DNA of 64,000 nucleotides from Dyella sp. S184 (lineage in GTDB: Bacteria > Pseudomonadota > Gammaproteobacteria > Xanthomonadales > Rhodanobacteraceae): positions 310,001 to 374,000 of the forward strand of contig NZ_LMUE01000005.1 in assembly GCF_009766065.1 (NCBI RefSeq). The letters are read 5' to 3'. Of this stretch, positions 19,186-27,583 are shown in pieces; the stretch's first letter is position 1; every line of letters begins with the position of its first letter. Both the position numbers and the translations under genes were made by a program. Below the pieces are notes generated by a model. The model searched no databases, was not told the origin of the DNA, and saw only the letters and a list, made by a program, of their open reading frames with translations.

Positions 19186-22100
19186 GCATCACTGCATGGA
19201 TGCAGCGGCATCGTCGTTCGCTGCTGTTCCTTCTCTTGATGCTGGCGATCGGCGGCATCGCCAGCGCGTTGCTGATGCCGGTGGCGCTGTTCCCGAACGT
19301 GGCCTTCCCGCGCGTGCAGCTGACCCTGGATGCGGGCGATCGTCCGGCCGACCAGATGGCGATCGAGGTGACCACGCCGGTGGAGGAGGCGATCCGCCGT
19401 GTGCGTGGCGTGCGCGACGTGCGTTCCACCACCGGGCGCGGCAGCGCGGATGTCGCGGTGACGTTCGACTGGGGCGCAGACATGAGCACGGCGCTGCAGG
19501 AGGTCAACGCGGCCGCCGTGCAGATCCTGCCGCAGCTGCCGGCGGGCACCCAGTTGTCCACCCGGCGGATGGATCCGACCACCTTCCCGGTGCTGGCCTA
19601 TAGCCTGCGCTCGCATACCTTGTCGCCGAGCGCCTTGCATGATCTGGCCGAGTACCAGCTGCGCCCGCTGCTGAGCGGCATCAGTGGCGTGGCCCAGGTC
19701 GAAGTGCAGGGTGGCGAGGTGGCCGAGTTCCATGCCGATGTCGACCCCGGCAAGCTGCGTTCGTTGAACCTCAGCCTGAGCGACGTCGCCGGCGCGGTCA
19801 GCCATGCGGCGACGATTCAGGCGATGGGTCGCGTTTCCGACCATTACAAGCTGTATCTGCTGCTGGCCGACAACCAGCCGGCCACGGTCGCCGCGCTGCG
19901 CGATATCGTGGTGCGTGCCGGCTCTGCCGGGGTGGTGCATCTCGGCGACGTGGCGATGGTCAGTCTCGATCATGTGCCGCAGTGGATCCGCGTCAATGCG
20001 GATGGCCAGAACGCCGTGCTGCTGCAGGTCTATCAGCAGCCCGACGGCAACACGGTGCAGATCGCCAATGAGGTGAAGCAGCGGCTGGCCGACTACGCAC
20101 CGCAGATGCCGACCGGCGTACAGGTTGCCAATTGGTACGACCAGACCCAGCTGGTGACCGGCGCGGCCCGCAGCGTGCGCGACGCGATCCTGATCGGCAT
20201 CGTGCTGGCCGGGCTGGTGCTGTTCGTGTTCCTGCGCAACACGCGGGTGATCCTGGTTGCGCTGATCGTGGTGCCGGCAGTGCTGGCGATCACCGTGCTG
20301 CTGCTTTACGTGCTCGGCATGAGCTTCAACATGATGACGCTGGGCGGCATGGCCGCCGCGGTCGGCCTGATCATCGACGATGTCATCGTGATGCTCGAGC
20401 ACATCGTGCGTCGGCTGCATCCGGGCGAAGGCGCGCAAGGCGCCGGCGAAGTGCGCGAGCGCATCGCCGGCGCGGCGTGGGAGTTCACCCGCCCGCTGAC
20501 CGGCTCCAGCGCCGCCACCGTGGTGATCTTCCTGCCACTGGCCTTCCTGACCGGCGTCACAGGCGCGTTCTTCAAGGCGCTGTCGCTGACCATGGCCAGC
20601 GCGCTGATTATTTCCTACCTGCTGACCTGGATCGCGGTGCCGTTGTTGGCCGAACGCTTGCTGGATCAGCGCCATCGGACCGAGCATCCGCCGGGCCGTT
20701 TCACCCAGCGCACGATGCACGGCTACCAGAACCTGCTGCAGCGCGGGTTGCAGCGGCCGCTGCTGATCCTGTTGCTGGTGTTGCCGCTGCTGCTGGTCGG
20801 TGGGCTGGCCTACACCCGCGTCGGCACCGGCTTCATGCCGCAGATGGACGAGGGCGGTTTCATCCTCGATTACCTATCCAAGCCCGGCACCTCGCTGGAG
20901 GAAACCGACCGCCTGCTGCGGCAGGTCGAGACGATCATCCGCGCCAACCCGAATGTCGATACCTACTCGCGACGCACCGGGCTGCAGCTGGGCGGCGGCC
21001 TCACCGAGGCGAATCAGGGCGATTTCTTCGTGCGCTTGAAAAGCGGTTCGCGTCCCTCGACCGAAGAAGTGATGACGCAGGTGCGCACCGAGGTCGAGCA
21101 GAAGGTGCCGGGATTGGACATCGATTTGTCGCAGTTGATGGAGGACCTGATCGGTGATCTGGTGGCGGTGCCGCAGCCGATCGAGATCCAGCTGTACAGC
21201 GATGACCCCGCAGAGCTGGCGGCCACTGCCGGCAAGGTCGCCGACGCGATCGGCAAGATCACCGGCGTGGTCGGTGTGCGCGATGGCATCAATCCGGCTG
21301 GTGATGCGCTGACCGTGCAGGTCGATCCGGCCAAGGCGGCGCTGGAAGGACTCGATCCGACCAGCGTCACCGATCAGGTCGCGGCAGCGATCGATGGCAC
21401 GGTGGCCGCGCAACTGCCGCAAGGCAGCAGGATGGTCGGCGTGCGCGTGCGCCTGCCGGAGAATGCGCATCGGCGACTGGAGCAGGTTGCCGCGCTGCCG
21501 ATACGTGCGGGCGACGGTCATCTGCTGCCGCTGTCACGGGTGGCCACGCTCCAGCAGGTGCAGGGCCAGCCGGAAATCACCCGCGACAATCTCAAGCGGA
21601 TGGATGCGGTCACCGGCCTGATCAGCGGGCGCAGCCTCGGCGCGACCATCGTCGACATCAAGAAGGTATTGGCGCAGCCGGGCCTGTTGCCGAAAGGCAT
21701 GTTCGTCCAGCTCGGTGGCCTGTACCAGCAACAGCAGCAGGCGTTCCGCGGCCTGACCATCGTGATGCTGGCGGCGATCGCGCTGGTGTTTACCCTGCTG
21801 CTGTTCCTGTACGAGAGTTTCCGCGTGGCGCTGGCGATTTTGGCGATGCCGTTGCTGGCGATACCGGCGGTATTTGCCGGGCTGTGGCTGACCAGCATCG
21901 AGCTCAACATCTCGGCGATGATGGGCATGACGATGATCGTCGGCATCGTCACCGAAGTGGCGATCTTCTATTTCTCCGAACTCGAGCAGGCCAACGCCGA
22001 GATGCCGTTGCACGATGCCCTGCATGCGGCAGGCCAGCACCGCACGCGCCCGATCCTGATGTCCACGCTGGCGGCGATCCTTACCTTGCTGCCATTGGCG

Positions 22101-22247
22101 CTCGCACTCGGCGAGGGTTCGCAGATGCAGCAGCCGTTGGCGGTGGCGATCATCGCCGGCCTGCTGGTGCAGGTGCCGCTGGTGCTGCTGGTGATGCCGG
22201 TCTTGTATTCGCTGTTGCGGCGTCGCGATACAGGAAAGGTCGGCTAA
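19182..22247 (+). CDS. RND efflux pump, inner-membrane permease (AcrB/HAE family)
   Basis: A 1021-residue proton-driven pump with GTG start in a four-base overlap with the adaptor. The first transmembrane helix (residues 10-30) leads into a porter domain, and the central helices carry AAAVGLIIDDVIVMLEHIV, whose paired aspartates are the proton-relay residues of AcrB-type pumps. The second half repeats the pattern (NISAMMGMTMIVGIVTEVAIFYF). Gaps in the docking and porter loops resemble multidrug pumps more than metal pumps, but the substrate cannot be read from sequence. With the adaptor and the outer-membrane lipoprotein it forms a complete tripartite system, probably under control of the nearby two-component system. 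Confidence 0.93.
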   Translation: MSITAWMQRHRRSLLFLLLMLAIGGIASALLMPVALFPNVAFPRVQLTLDAGDRPADQMAIEVTTPVEEAIRRVRGVRDVRSTTGRGSADVAVTFDWGADMSTALQEVNAAAVQILPQLPAGTQLSTRRMDPTTFPVLAYSLRSHTLSPSALHDLAEYQLRPLLSGISGVAQVEVQGGEVAEFHADVDPGKLRSLNLSLSDVAGAVSHAATIQAMGRVSDHYKLYLLLADNQPATVAALRDIVVRAGSAGVVHLGDVAMVSLDHVPQWIRVNADGQNAVLLQVYQQPDGNTVQIANEVKQRLADYAPQMPTGVQVANWYDQTQLVTGAARSVRDAILIGIVLAGLVLFVFLRNTRVILVALIVVPAVLAITVLLLYVLGMSFNMMTLGGMAAAVGLIIDDVIVMLEHIVRRLHPGEGAQGAGEVRERIAGAAWEFTRPLTGSSAATVVIFLPLAFLTGVTGAFFKALSLTMASALIISYLLTWIAVPLLAERLLDQRHRTEHPPGRFTQRTMHGYQNLLQRGLQRPLLILLLVLPLLLVGGLAYTRVGTGFMPQMDEGGFILDYLSKPGTSLEETDRLLRQVETIIRANPNVDTYSRRTGLQLGGGLTEANQGDFFVRLKSGSRPSTEEVMTQVRTEVEQKVPGLDIDLSQLMEDLIGDLVAVPQPIEIQLYSDDPAELAATAGKVADAIGKITGVVGVRDGINPAGDALTVQVDPAKAALEGLDPTSVTDQVAAAIDGTVAAQLPQGSRMVGVRVRLPENAHRRLEQVAALPIRAGDGHLLPLSRVATLQQVQGQPEITRDNLKRMDAVTGLISGRSLGATIVDIKKVLAQPGLLPKGMFVQLGGLYQQQQQAFRGLTIVMLAAIALVFTLLLFLYESFRVALAILAMPLLAIPAVFAGLWLTSIELNISAMMGMTMIVGIVTEVAIFYFSELEQANAEMPLHDALHAAGQHRTRPILMSTLAAILTLLPLALALGEGSQMQQPLAVAIIAGLLVQVPLVLLVMPVLYSLLRRRDTGKVG

Positions 22248-22320
22248 GGCACGCATAAGCCGGTGCCGGCATTCTGCAGTGGCGAGCTCCACACTTTCCC
22301 CGTTCATTCGAGGTATCACC

Positions 22321-23352
22321 ATGCAACTACGCTTAAGCAGTTTCATTCCAGCGCTGCTCGCGCTGGCCTGCCTTCCGCAAGCGGCCGCCGCAGCTGCGCC
22401 AAGCGCGACGTATCAGGTGCTTTCGCGTCTGCCGCTGACCGGCGCGGGTGGCTGGGATTACTTGAGTTTCGATGCACAGCACCGCCATCTTTTCGTCAGC
22501 CGCGGCGACCGCGTGTTGGTGATCGACGTCGACCAGGAAAAACAGGTCGGCACGATCGCCGACACCCAAGGCGTGCACGGCATCGCGATCGCCCCCGATC
22601 TGCAGCGCGGCTATACCAGTAACGGCAAGAGTGCGTCGGTAACCGTGTTCGATCTGGGTTCGTTGAAAACCGTGGCGACGATCACCGGCACCGGCGAGAA
22701 GCCCGATGCGATTGTCTACGACAGCGCTTCCCATCACGTGTTCACCTTCAACGGCAAGAGCGGCACGGCCAGCGTGATCGACCCGGCCAAAAATGCGGTG
22801 ATCGGTACGATCACGTTGCCGGGCAAGCCGGAGTTCGCGGTGTCCGATGGCGCCGGCCACGTCTATGCGAACATCGAAGACAAGTCCGAGCTGGTGCAGA
22901 TCGATACGGCCAGCAACAAGGTGCTGCACACCTGGTCGCTGGCGCCGTGCGAATCGCCGAGTGGTCTGGCCATCGATGCCGCGCATCACCGCCTGTTTTC
23001 GGTATGCGACAACCGCACGATGGCGATCACCGATGCCACAAACGGTCATCAGGTGGCGACCGCCGTGATCGGTGATGGCCCGGATGCGGTGGTGTTCGAT
23101 GCGGCCGAGGCGATGGTCTACAGCTCCAATGGCGAGAGTGGCACGATCACCGCGGTGCATGAGAGCGATCCGGATCATTTCAGCGTGGCAGCGACGATTC
23201 CCACCCAGACCAGTGCGCGTACACTCGCGCTCGATCCGAAGCTGCACTTGCTGTATCTCTCAGCCGCGCGTTTAGGCGCAACCAAGCAGGCCAACGGCCG
23301 GCCCATGATCGAGCCGGACAGCTTCAGCATTCTTACCGTCGGGCGTCACTGA
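22321..23352 (+). CDS. YncE-like periplasmic beta-propeller (YVTN repeat) protein
   Basis: A 343-residue exported protein with signal peptide IPALLALACLPQAAAAAAP, then repeated 40-45-residue blades of the YVTN/NHL type (for example HRHLFVSRGDRVLVIDVDQ and GYTSNGKSASVTVFDLG). These form a seven-bladed propeller whose usual role is protein or ligand binding; the function of YncE relatives is poorly defined. The start at 22321 has a CGAGG site and gives the signal peptide. It lies 73 bases after the RND pump on the same strand and probably shares its transcript. Its end overlaps the convergent histidine kinase gene by seven bases. Confidence 0.85.
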   Translation: MQLRLSSFIPALLALACLPQAAAAAAPSATYQVLSRLPLTGAGGWDYLSFDAQHRHLFVSRGDRVLVIDVDQEKQVGTIADTQGVHGIAIAPDLQRGYTSNGKSASVTVFDLGSLKTVATITGTGEKPDAIVYDSASHHVFTFNGKSGTASVIDPAKNAVIGTITLPGKPEFAVSDGAGHVYANIEDKSELVQIDTASNKVLHTWSLAPCESPSGLAIDAAHHRLFSVCDNRTMAITDATNGHQVATAVIGDGPDAVVFDAAEAMVYSSNGESGTITAVHESDPDHFSVAATIPTQTSARTLALDPKLHLLYLSAARLGATKQANGRPMIEPDSFSILTVGRH

Positions 23353-24782
23353 GCCGGCGTCACCGGACTGTCGTCGTGGGTAACAGCCTGCGGCGACAGC
23401 GGAATCGCGACACTTACCCGCAGGCCACGACCGTAAGGCGAATCAAGCAGCTCGATCGTGGCACCGTGCAGTTGTGCCGCACGCTGCACGATCGACAGGC
23501 CCAACCCGTAGCCGTCACCGTGTCCGCCCGCTTCGCGATGAAAGCGCGCGAACACGCTCGCGCGGCGTTCCGCTGGAATGCCGGGGCCATCGTCGATGAC
23601 ATCCACCAGCGCTACGCGCTCGCCGAGTTCGATCGACAACTGCACCTGGCCGCCGGCGGGGACATGACGCATGGCGTTTTCCAGCAGGTTGCGCAGCAGG
23701 GCGGCGAGCGCCGCCTCGTAACCGAGAATGATCACCTGCGGCGGCAGTGGTGCCACGCTCATTTCCACTCCGCTCTCGGCAATCACCGGAGCCAGCTCCT
23801 CGATCACATCCATCGCGATGGCGACAAGATCGATCGGCGTGCGCTGGCCAGATGCCGCACCCGACTCCAGCCGGGCCAGCGCCAGCAACTGCTCGATGCG
23901 CCGGGCCAGTGCGGCGACGCCATGCTGGGCGCTGGCCAGCGAGGTGTGTAGCTCGACCGGGTCGGCCGTCGTCATCGCGCTCTCCAGGTTGATCATGGCC
24001 GAGGCCAGTGGCGTGCGCAGTTCATGTGCCACGTCGGCGCTGAAGCGGCGTTCGCGCTCCAGCGCATCTTCCATGCGGACGAGTTGTCCATTCAGCGCGC
24101 TCAGTACCGGCTGCAATTCCAGCGGTGCGTCGGGCAGCACCACCGGCTCCTGCGTGCCAGGCTCCCGAGCAGACAAGGCGCGGGTCAGCGACTCGAGCGG
24201 GCGCAATCCTCGGCGTACCGCCCAGCCCACCAGCAGGGCAAGCAACGGCAGGGCGATCAGCAGCGGCAGACTGTGCTCCAGCCATACGGCATGCGTGATG
24301 TCGTGGCGGCTGTCATAGCGCTCGCCGGTGCGAATCACGATGTCGTCGGCGAGATCGTGCAGGGTGAACACGCGCCATCGGTAGCCGCCCTGTTGTACAT
24401 CCTGGAAATTGGCATCACCGGTTGCCGGTGGTGGCAGCGAAGCAAGGTTTGCGGTTGCCAGCACCACTCGTCCGGAATGATCGAAGATCTGAAAACCGAC
24501 TTCGGACTCGTGCGTATGACCAAGTGTTTTCGTCGGCCTGGGGTAGGTTGTCTCGATCGGTACCTGGATGCCTTCGGCCGCGTGGTCGCTGATCGCATGC
24601 ATGCCGGCATGCTCGATCAGCACCTGCAGTGTTCGCGCCGATTGCGCCAGTCGCCCATCGGACAGTTCGTCTACTTCGGTGATGGTCCGGCGGAAGCTCA
24701 TCACACCCAGTGGCAGCAAGACCGCGGCAAGCACGACGATGATCAGCCAGCGCAGCCTGGCATGCAGGCTGTTCAGCCTCAT
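23346..24782 (-). CDS. Sensor histidine kinase, QseC/TctE type
   Basis: A 478-residue inner-membrane sensor with TM1 at about residues 12-28, a periplasmic domain of about 140 residues and TM2 at about 168-188. A HAMP-like linker leads to the HisKA domain with phospho-accepting H253 (DVAHELRTPLASA) and an HATPase domain (NLLENAMRH, DDGPGIP, GYGLGLSIVQ). It autophosphorylates on sensing an unknown periplasmic or membrane cue and passes phosphate to the response regulator encoded just upstream. Its ATG overlaps that gene's stop by four bases. It is convergent with the YncE-like gene of the RND operon and ends seven bases inside it, so transcripts may interfere. Confidence 0.93.
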   Translation of the reverse strand: MRLNSLHARLRWLIIVVLAAVLLPLGVMSFRRTITEVDELSDGRLAQSARTLQVLIEHAGMHAISDHAAEGIQVPIETTYPRPTKTLGHTHESEVGFQIFDHSGRVVLATANLASLPPPATGDANFQDVQQGGYRWRVFTLHDLADDIVIRTGERYDSRHDITHAVWLEHSLPLLIALPLLALLVGWAVRRGLRPLESLTRALSAREPGTQEPVVLPDAPLELQPVLSALNGQLVRMEDALERERRFSADVAHELRTPLASAMINLESAMTTADPVELHTSLASAQHGVAALARRIEQLLALARLESGAASGQRTPIDLVAIAMDVIEELAPVIAESGVEMSVAPLPPQVIILGYEAALAALLRNLLENAMRHVPAGGQVQLSIELGERVALVDVIDDGPGIPAERRASVFARFHREAGGHGDGYGLGLSIVQRAAQLHGATIELLDSPYGRGLRVSVAIPLSPQAVTHDDSPVTPAQ

Positions 24783-25444
24783 TTCGGCTCCCGTGGAATC
24801 ATGTAGCCGAATCCCCGTACGGTCTGGATCGTGTCGAAACTCAGCTTGCGGCGCAGGGTATGCACCAGCACCTCCAGCGCGCTGCTGCCGACCATGTTGT
24901 CGATACCGTACAGCGAATTTTCCAGGCTCTCGCGGCGCACCAGCCGACCGGCGCGTTCCATCAGGATCTGCAGCAGGGAGAACTCGCGCCGGGTCAGTTC
25001 GACGTGTTCATTGCGAAAGGTGACCTCGGAGGTGCCCAGATCGATGCTCAGCGCGCCGACCTCGATGCGGTTCGCGGCCAGGCCGTGGGCACGCCGGGTC
25101 AGCGAACGGATGCGCGCACCCAGTTCGTCGAGGTGGAACGGCTTGATCAGGTAGTCGTCGGCACCGGCATCCAGGCCACGCACACGGGCTTCCAGTGCGT
25201 CACGTGCCGTCATCACGATCACCGGCGTCTTCACATGGGCGCGCCGCGCCTCAAGCAGTACGTCCAGACCATCTTTGCCAGGCAAGCCTAGATCAAGCAG
25301 CACCAGATCGGCGGTCTGGTCGCGCAATGCAATCAAGGCCTCGCGGCCATCGCGCAACCAGCTCACCGTATAGGCAAGACGCTCCAGCGCCCGCTGGATC
25401 GCGGCGCCAAGCTGAAGATCATCTTCCACCAGGATGATATGCAC
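24779..25444 (-). CDS. OmpR/QseB-family response regulator
   Basis: A 221-residue DNA-binding regulator with a receiver domain that has acidic pocket E7-D8-D9 and phospho-acceptor D51 (VLLDLGLPG), then a winged-helix OmpR-type C-terminal domain (about 125-220, ending VRGFGYMIP). It is translationally coupled to the kinase gene. A box of PmrA/QseB type lies 79 bases upstream of its own start and a matching one before the RND operon, suggesting autoregulation plus control of efflux. The box resemblance rests on the known CTTAA-type direct repeats of this family; the regulon is inferred. Confidence 0.93.
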   Translation of the reverse strand: MHIILVEDDLQLGAAIQRALERLAYTVSWLRDGREALIALRDQTADLVLLDLGLPGKDGLDVLLEARRAHVKTPVIVMTARDALEARVRGLDAGADDYLIKPFHLDELGARIRSLTRRAHGLAANRIEVGALSIDLGTSEVTFRNEHVELTRREFSLLQILMERAGRLVRRESLENSLYGIDNMVGSSALEVLVHTLRRKLSFDTIQTVRGFGYMIPREPK

Positions 25445-25751
25445 GAACGAACTCCTTCGGCCGCGTCACGCCATGACTGGCATGAAGGCGCTGCGCCTGC
25501 CGGTGGATTATCCGGTCATCCGCTTACAAAGTGCTTAAGGCAGAGGGGTGGTTTTGGAAACGAACGCATCGCAGTTCTTTTTCGCAGCGCGTGGTTGGTT
25601 TGCCATCCCACTTCATGACTACGAATCCCACCTGCGTGGGAGATAGGTCAGGATATATCCACAAGGCGAATTCCGTTTGGTGCTGTTGGCAATTGATATC
25701 GGACGGGGCATGCTTGGGGGCATTGAGAACGCAAAAATGGTAGTGCGCAAC
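25445..25751. other. Intergenic region between the two-component system and the chimeric regulator
   Basis: About 300 bases without a supported gene. It holds the response-regulator promoter described separately and a perfect six-base inverted repeat, TCCCAC-CTGC-GTGGGA (25626-25641). The latter might be an operator or the scar of the recombination that created the downstream chimera. No tRNA or obvious attachment site was found, which is notable because P4-type integrases usually insert at tRNA 3' ends. Confidence 0.5.
25507..25539 (-). promoter_or_regulatory. PmrA/QseB-like box with -10 before the response regulator
   Basis: Read on the minus strand: CTTAAG (25539-25534), five bases, TGTAAG (25528-25523), ten bases, GATAAT (25512-25507) as -10. 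Transcription would start near 25500, leaving a leader of about 55 bases. Spacings are identical to the element at 16637-16669. Confidence 0.55.
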
Positions 25752-27107
25752 ATGCCCCTGACTCACGCCGCAATACGTACTGCCAAGGCGGCCGAGAAAC
25801 CCACGCGTCTATACGACAGCGGCGGCCTGTATGTGGAAGTATCCCCAGCGGGGAGCAAGCTTTGGCGGCTGAAGTACCGCTACGGTGGCAAAGAGAAACG
25901 CCTATCGTTGGGGACTTTCCCGGAGATCGGCCTGAAGGAGGCTCGCGGGAAGCGCGATGCGGCTCGTTTGATGCTGGCTGACGGGGTCGATCCAGGCGAG
26001 CATCGAAAAGTCGCAAAGGGCGCCGGCGCCAGGATCATCGCTTCCAACGACATGGCTGAGCTGCCAACGCAGGCGCAGATCGCGCTTCCATCGCCCACCT
26101 GGGCGAGATCGCTGGAGGCTCTCGGCATCAGTGAGCTCGAAGAGCGCGCCTATTGCATTGTTCTGGAGCACCATGCGATGACGATGGAAGATGTCGCAGC
26201 TTTGCTCTCCTTGCCAGCGGACAAGGCGCAGTGGTTGCTTGATGCTATCGAATCCTATGGGCTGGTATCTCACTCGCCCGAATGGCCGCCGCGCTATAGC
26301 GCCGTTCCACCAGAAGTCGCCATCGAAGCGCTGATCAACCAACGCCAATCCGGACTTGAAAAGGCACGACTGGCCATACCGAAACTCAAGAACCGGGCCA
26401 AGCGGCATGTAGACGGGAAAGAACGTGAGCAGGTGGTGGAAGTCATCAACAGCGGTGCCGTACTCGCTCAGGTTGTCGAGCGCTTGCTCAAGACAGTCAA
26501 GTACGAAATTATTGGTTTTCAACGGGCCCCAATGATTTTTCCGCGCGAACCGGAACCGGTGCCTGCAGGCACGCAAGCAAAAAGCGTATCCGATGCCAGT
26601 TACCTTGAGATGCCAGGTGCGATCGAGAATTTGCGGCGCACGGTAGAAATGGGCGAAGAGGCCAGAACCTACGCAATACTTCCGTTCAAGATGGTTATCG
26701 TCGATCGGCGCCTGGGCCTCATCACATTGCACTCCGAGAATTTGGGCGGCGCTGCCATGCTGGTTCGCCCGTCTGCCTTGCTTGATGCACTGTGCATGCT
26801 TTTTGATCTGGTCTGGGAACGGGCAACGCCCTTCGTGACCGAAACTTCTGGGGTGCTGGAGATGGATCATGCGCCCTCTCGGTTGACGAGGACGGCTGAG
26901 CAGTTGATTCCTTTGTTGGCGGCAGGGCTCAACGATAAAACGATCGCAGCTGAAGTGAACATATCCGCGATGACGCTCAATCGACGTATCGGTGAGCTCT
27001 TGAAACATTACGGAATACGCACGCGCTTCCAACTGGGCTGGCGTGCAGCCATGGACATGTATCCGAACGGCAGGCCGCAAGCCCAGGGATCACAAGCGGC
27101 TGTCTGA
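25752..27107 (+). CDS. Chimeric regulator: P4-integrase arm-binding domain fused to TrmB/LuxR-type regulator
   Basis: 451 residues from the preferred ATG; 25737 is an alternative. Residues 1-88 are an integrase N-terminal arm-binding domain (DUF4102): AIRTAKAAEKPTRLYDSGGL, GSKLWRLKYRYGGKEKRLSL, GVDPGEHRK. The core-binding and catalytic domains with the Tyr nucleophile are absent. Residues about 118-215 form a TrmB-type winged helix (LGISELEERAYCIVLEH). About 225-365 resembles the PLD-like effector region of TrmB-LuxR regulators (PFKMVIVDRRLGLI, LLVRPSALLDALCMLFD), and about 375-435 is a LuxR helix-turn-helix (LAAGLNDKTIAAEVNISAMT). An internal ATG at 26052 (residue 101) could be the ancestral regulator start, but lacks a clear ribosome-binding site. 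It probably controls the adjacent S53 protease genes. Domain calls are confident; the function of the fusion is unknown. Confidence 0.75.
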   Translation: MPLTHAAIRTAKAAEKPTRLYDSGGLYVEVSPAGSKLWRLKYRYGGKEKRLSLGTFPEIGLKEARGKRDAARLMLADGVDPGEHRKVAKGAGARIIASNDMAELPTQAQIALPSPTWARSLEALGISELEERAYCIVLEHHAMTMEDVAALLSLPADKAQWLLDAIESYGLVSHSPEWPPRYSAVPPEVAIEALINQRQSGLEKARLAIPKLKNRAKRHVDGKEREQVVEVINSGAVLAQVVERLLKTVKYEIIGFQRAPMIFPREPEPVPAGTQAKSVSDASYLEMPGAIENLRRTVEMGEEARTYAILPFKMVIVDRRLGLITLHSENLGGAAMLVRPSALLDALCMLFDLVWERATPFVTETSGVLEMDHAPSRLTRTAEQLIPLLAAGLNDKTIAAEVNISAMTLNRRIGELLKHYGIRTRFQLGWRAAMDMYPNGRPQAQGSQAAV

Positions 27108-27174
27108 TGGAGCGTGTCTTTCGGCGTGGCAACAAAAGCCAGTCTGCTCCATTCGAAATAGCCGGCTAAACGGC

Positions 27175-27190
27175 TGGTAGATATCTACCA
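27175..27190. promoter_or_regulatory. Perfect 16-bp palindrome, candidate operator
   Basis: TGGTAGATATCTACCA is identical to its reverse complement. It lies 68 bases after the chimeric regulator gene and about 390 bases before the S53 protease start. The two-fold symmetry and length suit a dimeric LuxR-type DNA-binding domain; the binding protein is not known. Confidence 0.4.
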
Positions 27191-27510
27191 AAGTGGGAAA
27201 TCCATCAACGCATTCGCTTGCGCGCGTCTCCGCCTGTGTCAATACTCGGTTCGACAGGGGGAAAGACAGCTTCGAGACAGGATGGTTTCCAAAGCACTGT
27301 CGAGGGAGTATCTGCCGACAGCCTGAATATCCTGAGGATGCCGCCGCAGATCTTGTTCAGTGTGCCAGCGCTCTTTGGCGGTCCATACCGCCAAGGATCG
27401 GGAGAGTGTGTGCGACGTATTGAACGGGTACGGATGTTTTGCTTTCCCGGTTGAATTTCTCCGAGCCGTGCAAGAAGCCACAGGATGTGGCAACGCTGCG
27501 CACGCAAGGT

Positions 27511-27583
27511 GCTGTTCGCAAAGGTAGATCCGGCAAGTGCGCCATCAACTTTTTGACCAACTTACAGAAAGGGAGCTATATCC
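27511..27583 (+). repeat. Conserved S53 protease leader, copy 1
   Basis: GCTGTTCGCAAAG, GCGCCATCAACTTTT and CAACTTACA are shared with 30607-30673 before the second protease. The sequences further upstream are unrelated. The block ends in the ribosome-binding site (AAAGGGAG) and carries a near-repeat ATCAACTT ... ACCAACTT with a 12-base period. Confidence 0.7.

Larger units (their letters stand above)
27108..27583. other. Long intergenic region before S53 protease 1
   Basis: 476 bases with no credible gene. It contains the palindromes TAGCCGGCTA (27159-27168) and TGGTAGATATCTACCA (27175-27190), a perfect eight-base hairpin TTGGCGGT-CCAT-ACCGCCAA (27375-27394), and the conserved protease leader (27511-27583). 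The density of dyads suggests a regulatory region. Confidence 0.6.

Noticed and set aside
22279-22320. Earlier start for the YncE-like gene
   Set aside because: The upstream codons (ASSTLSPFIRGI) would bury the signal peptide, and the ATG at 22321 has its own GAGG site.
25626-25641. tRNA 3' end or att site at ACGAATCCCACCTGCGTGGGAG
   Set aside because: It vaguely resembles a tRNA T-arm, but there is no acceptor stem, no anticodon arm and no duplicate elsewhere in the window.
25752-26020. Active integrase or prophage/genomic island
   Set aside because: Only the arm-binding domain is present. The core and catalytic Arg-His-Arg-Tyr residues are missing, and no tRNA, att repeat, excisionase or phage gene is nearby, so no functional mobile element is called.
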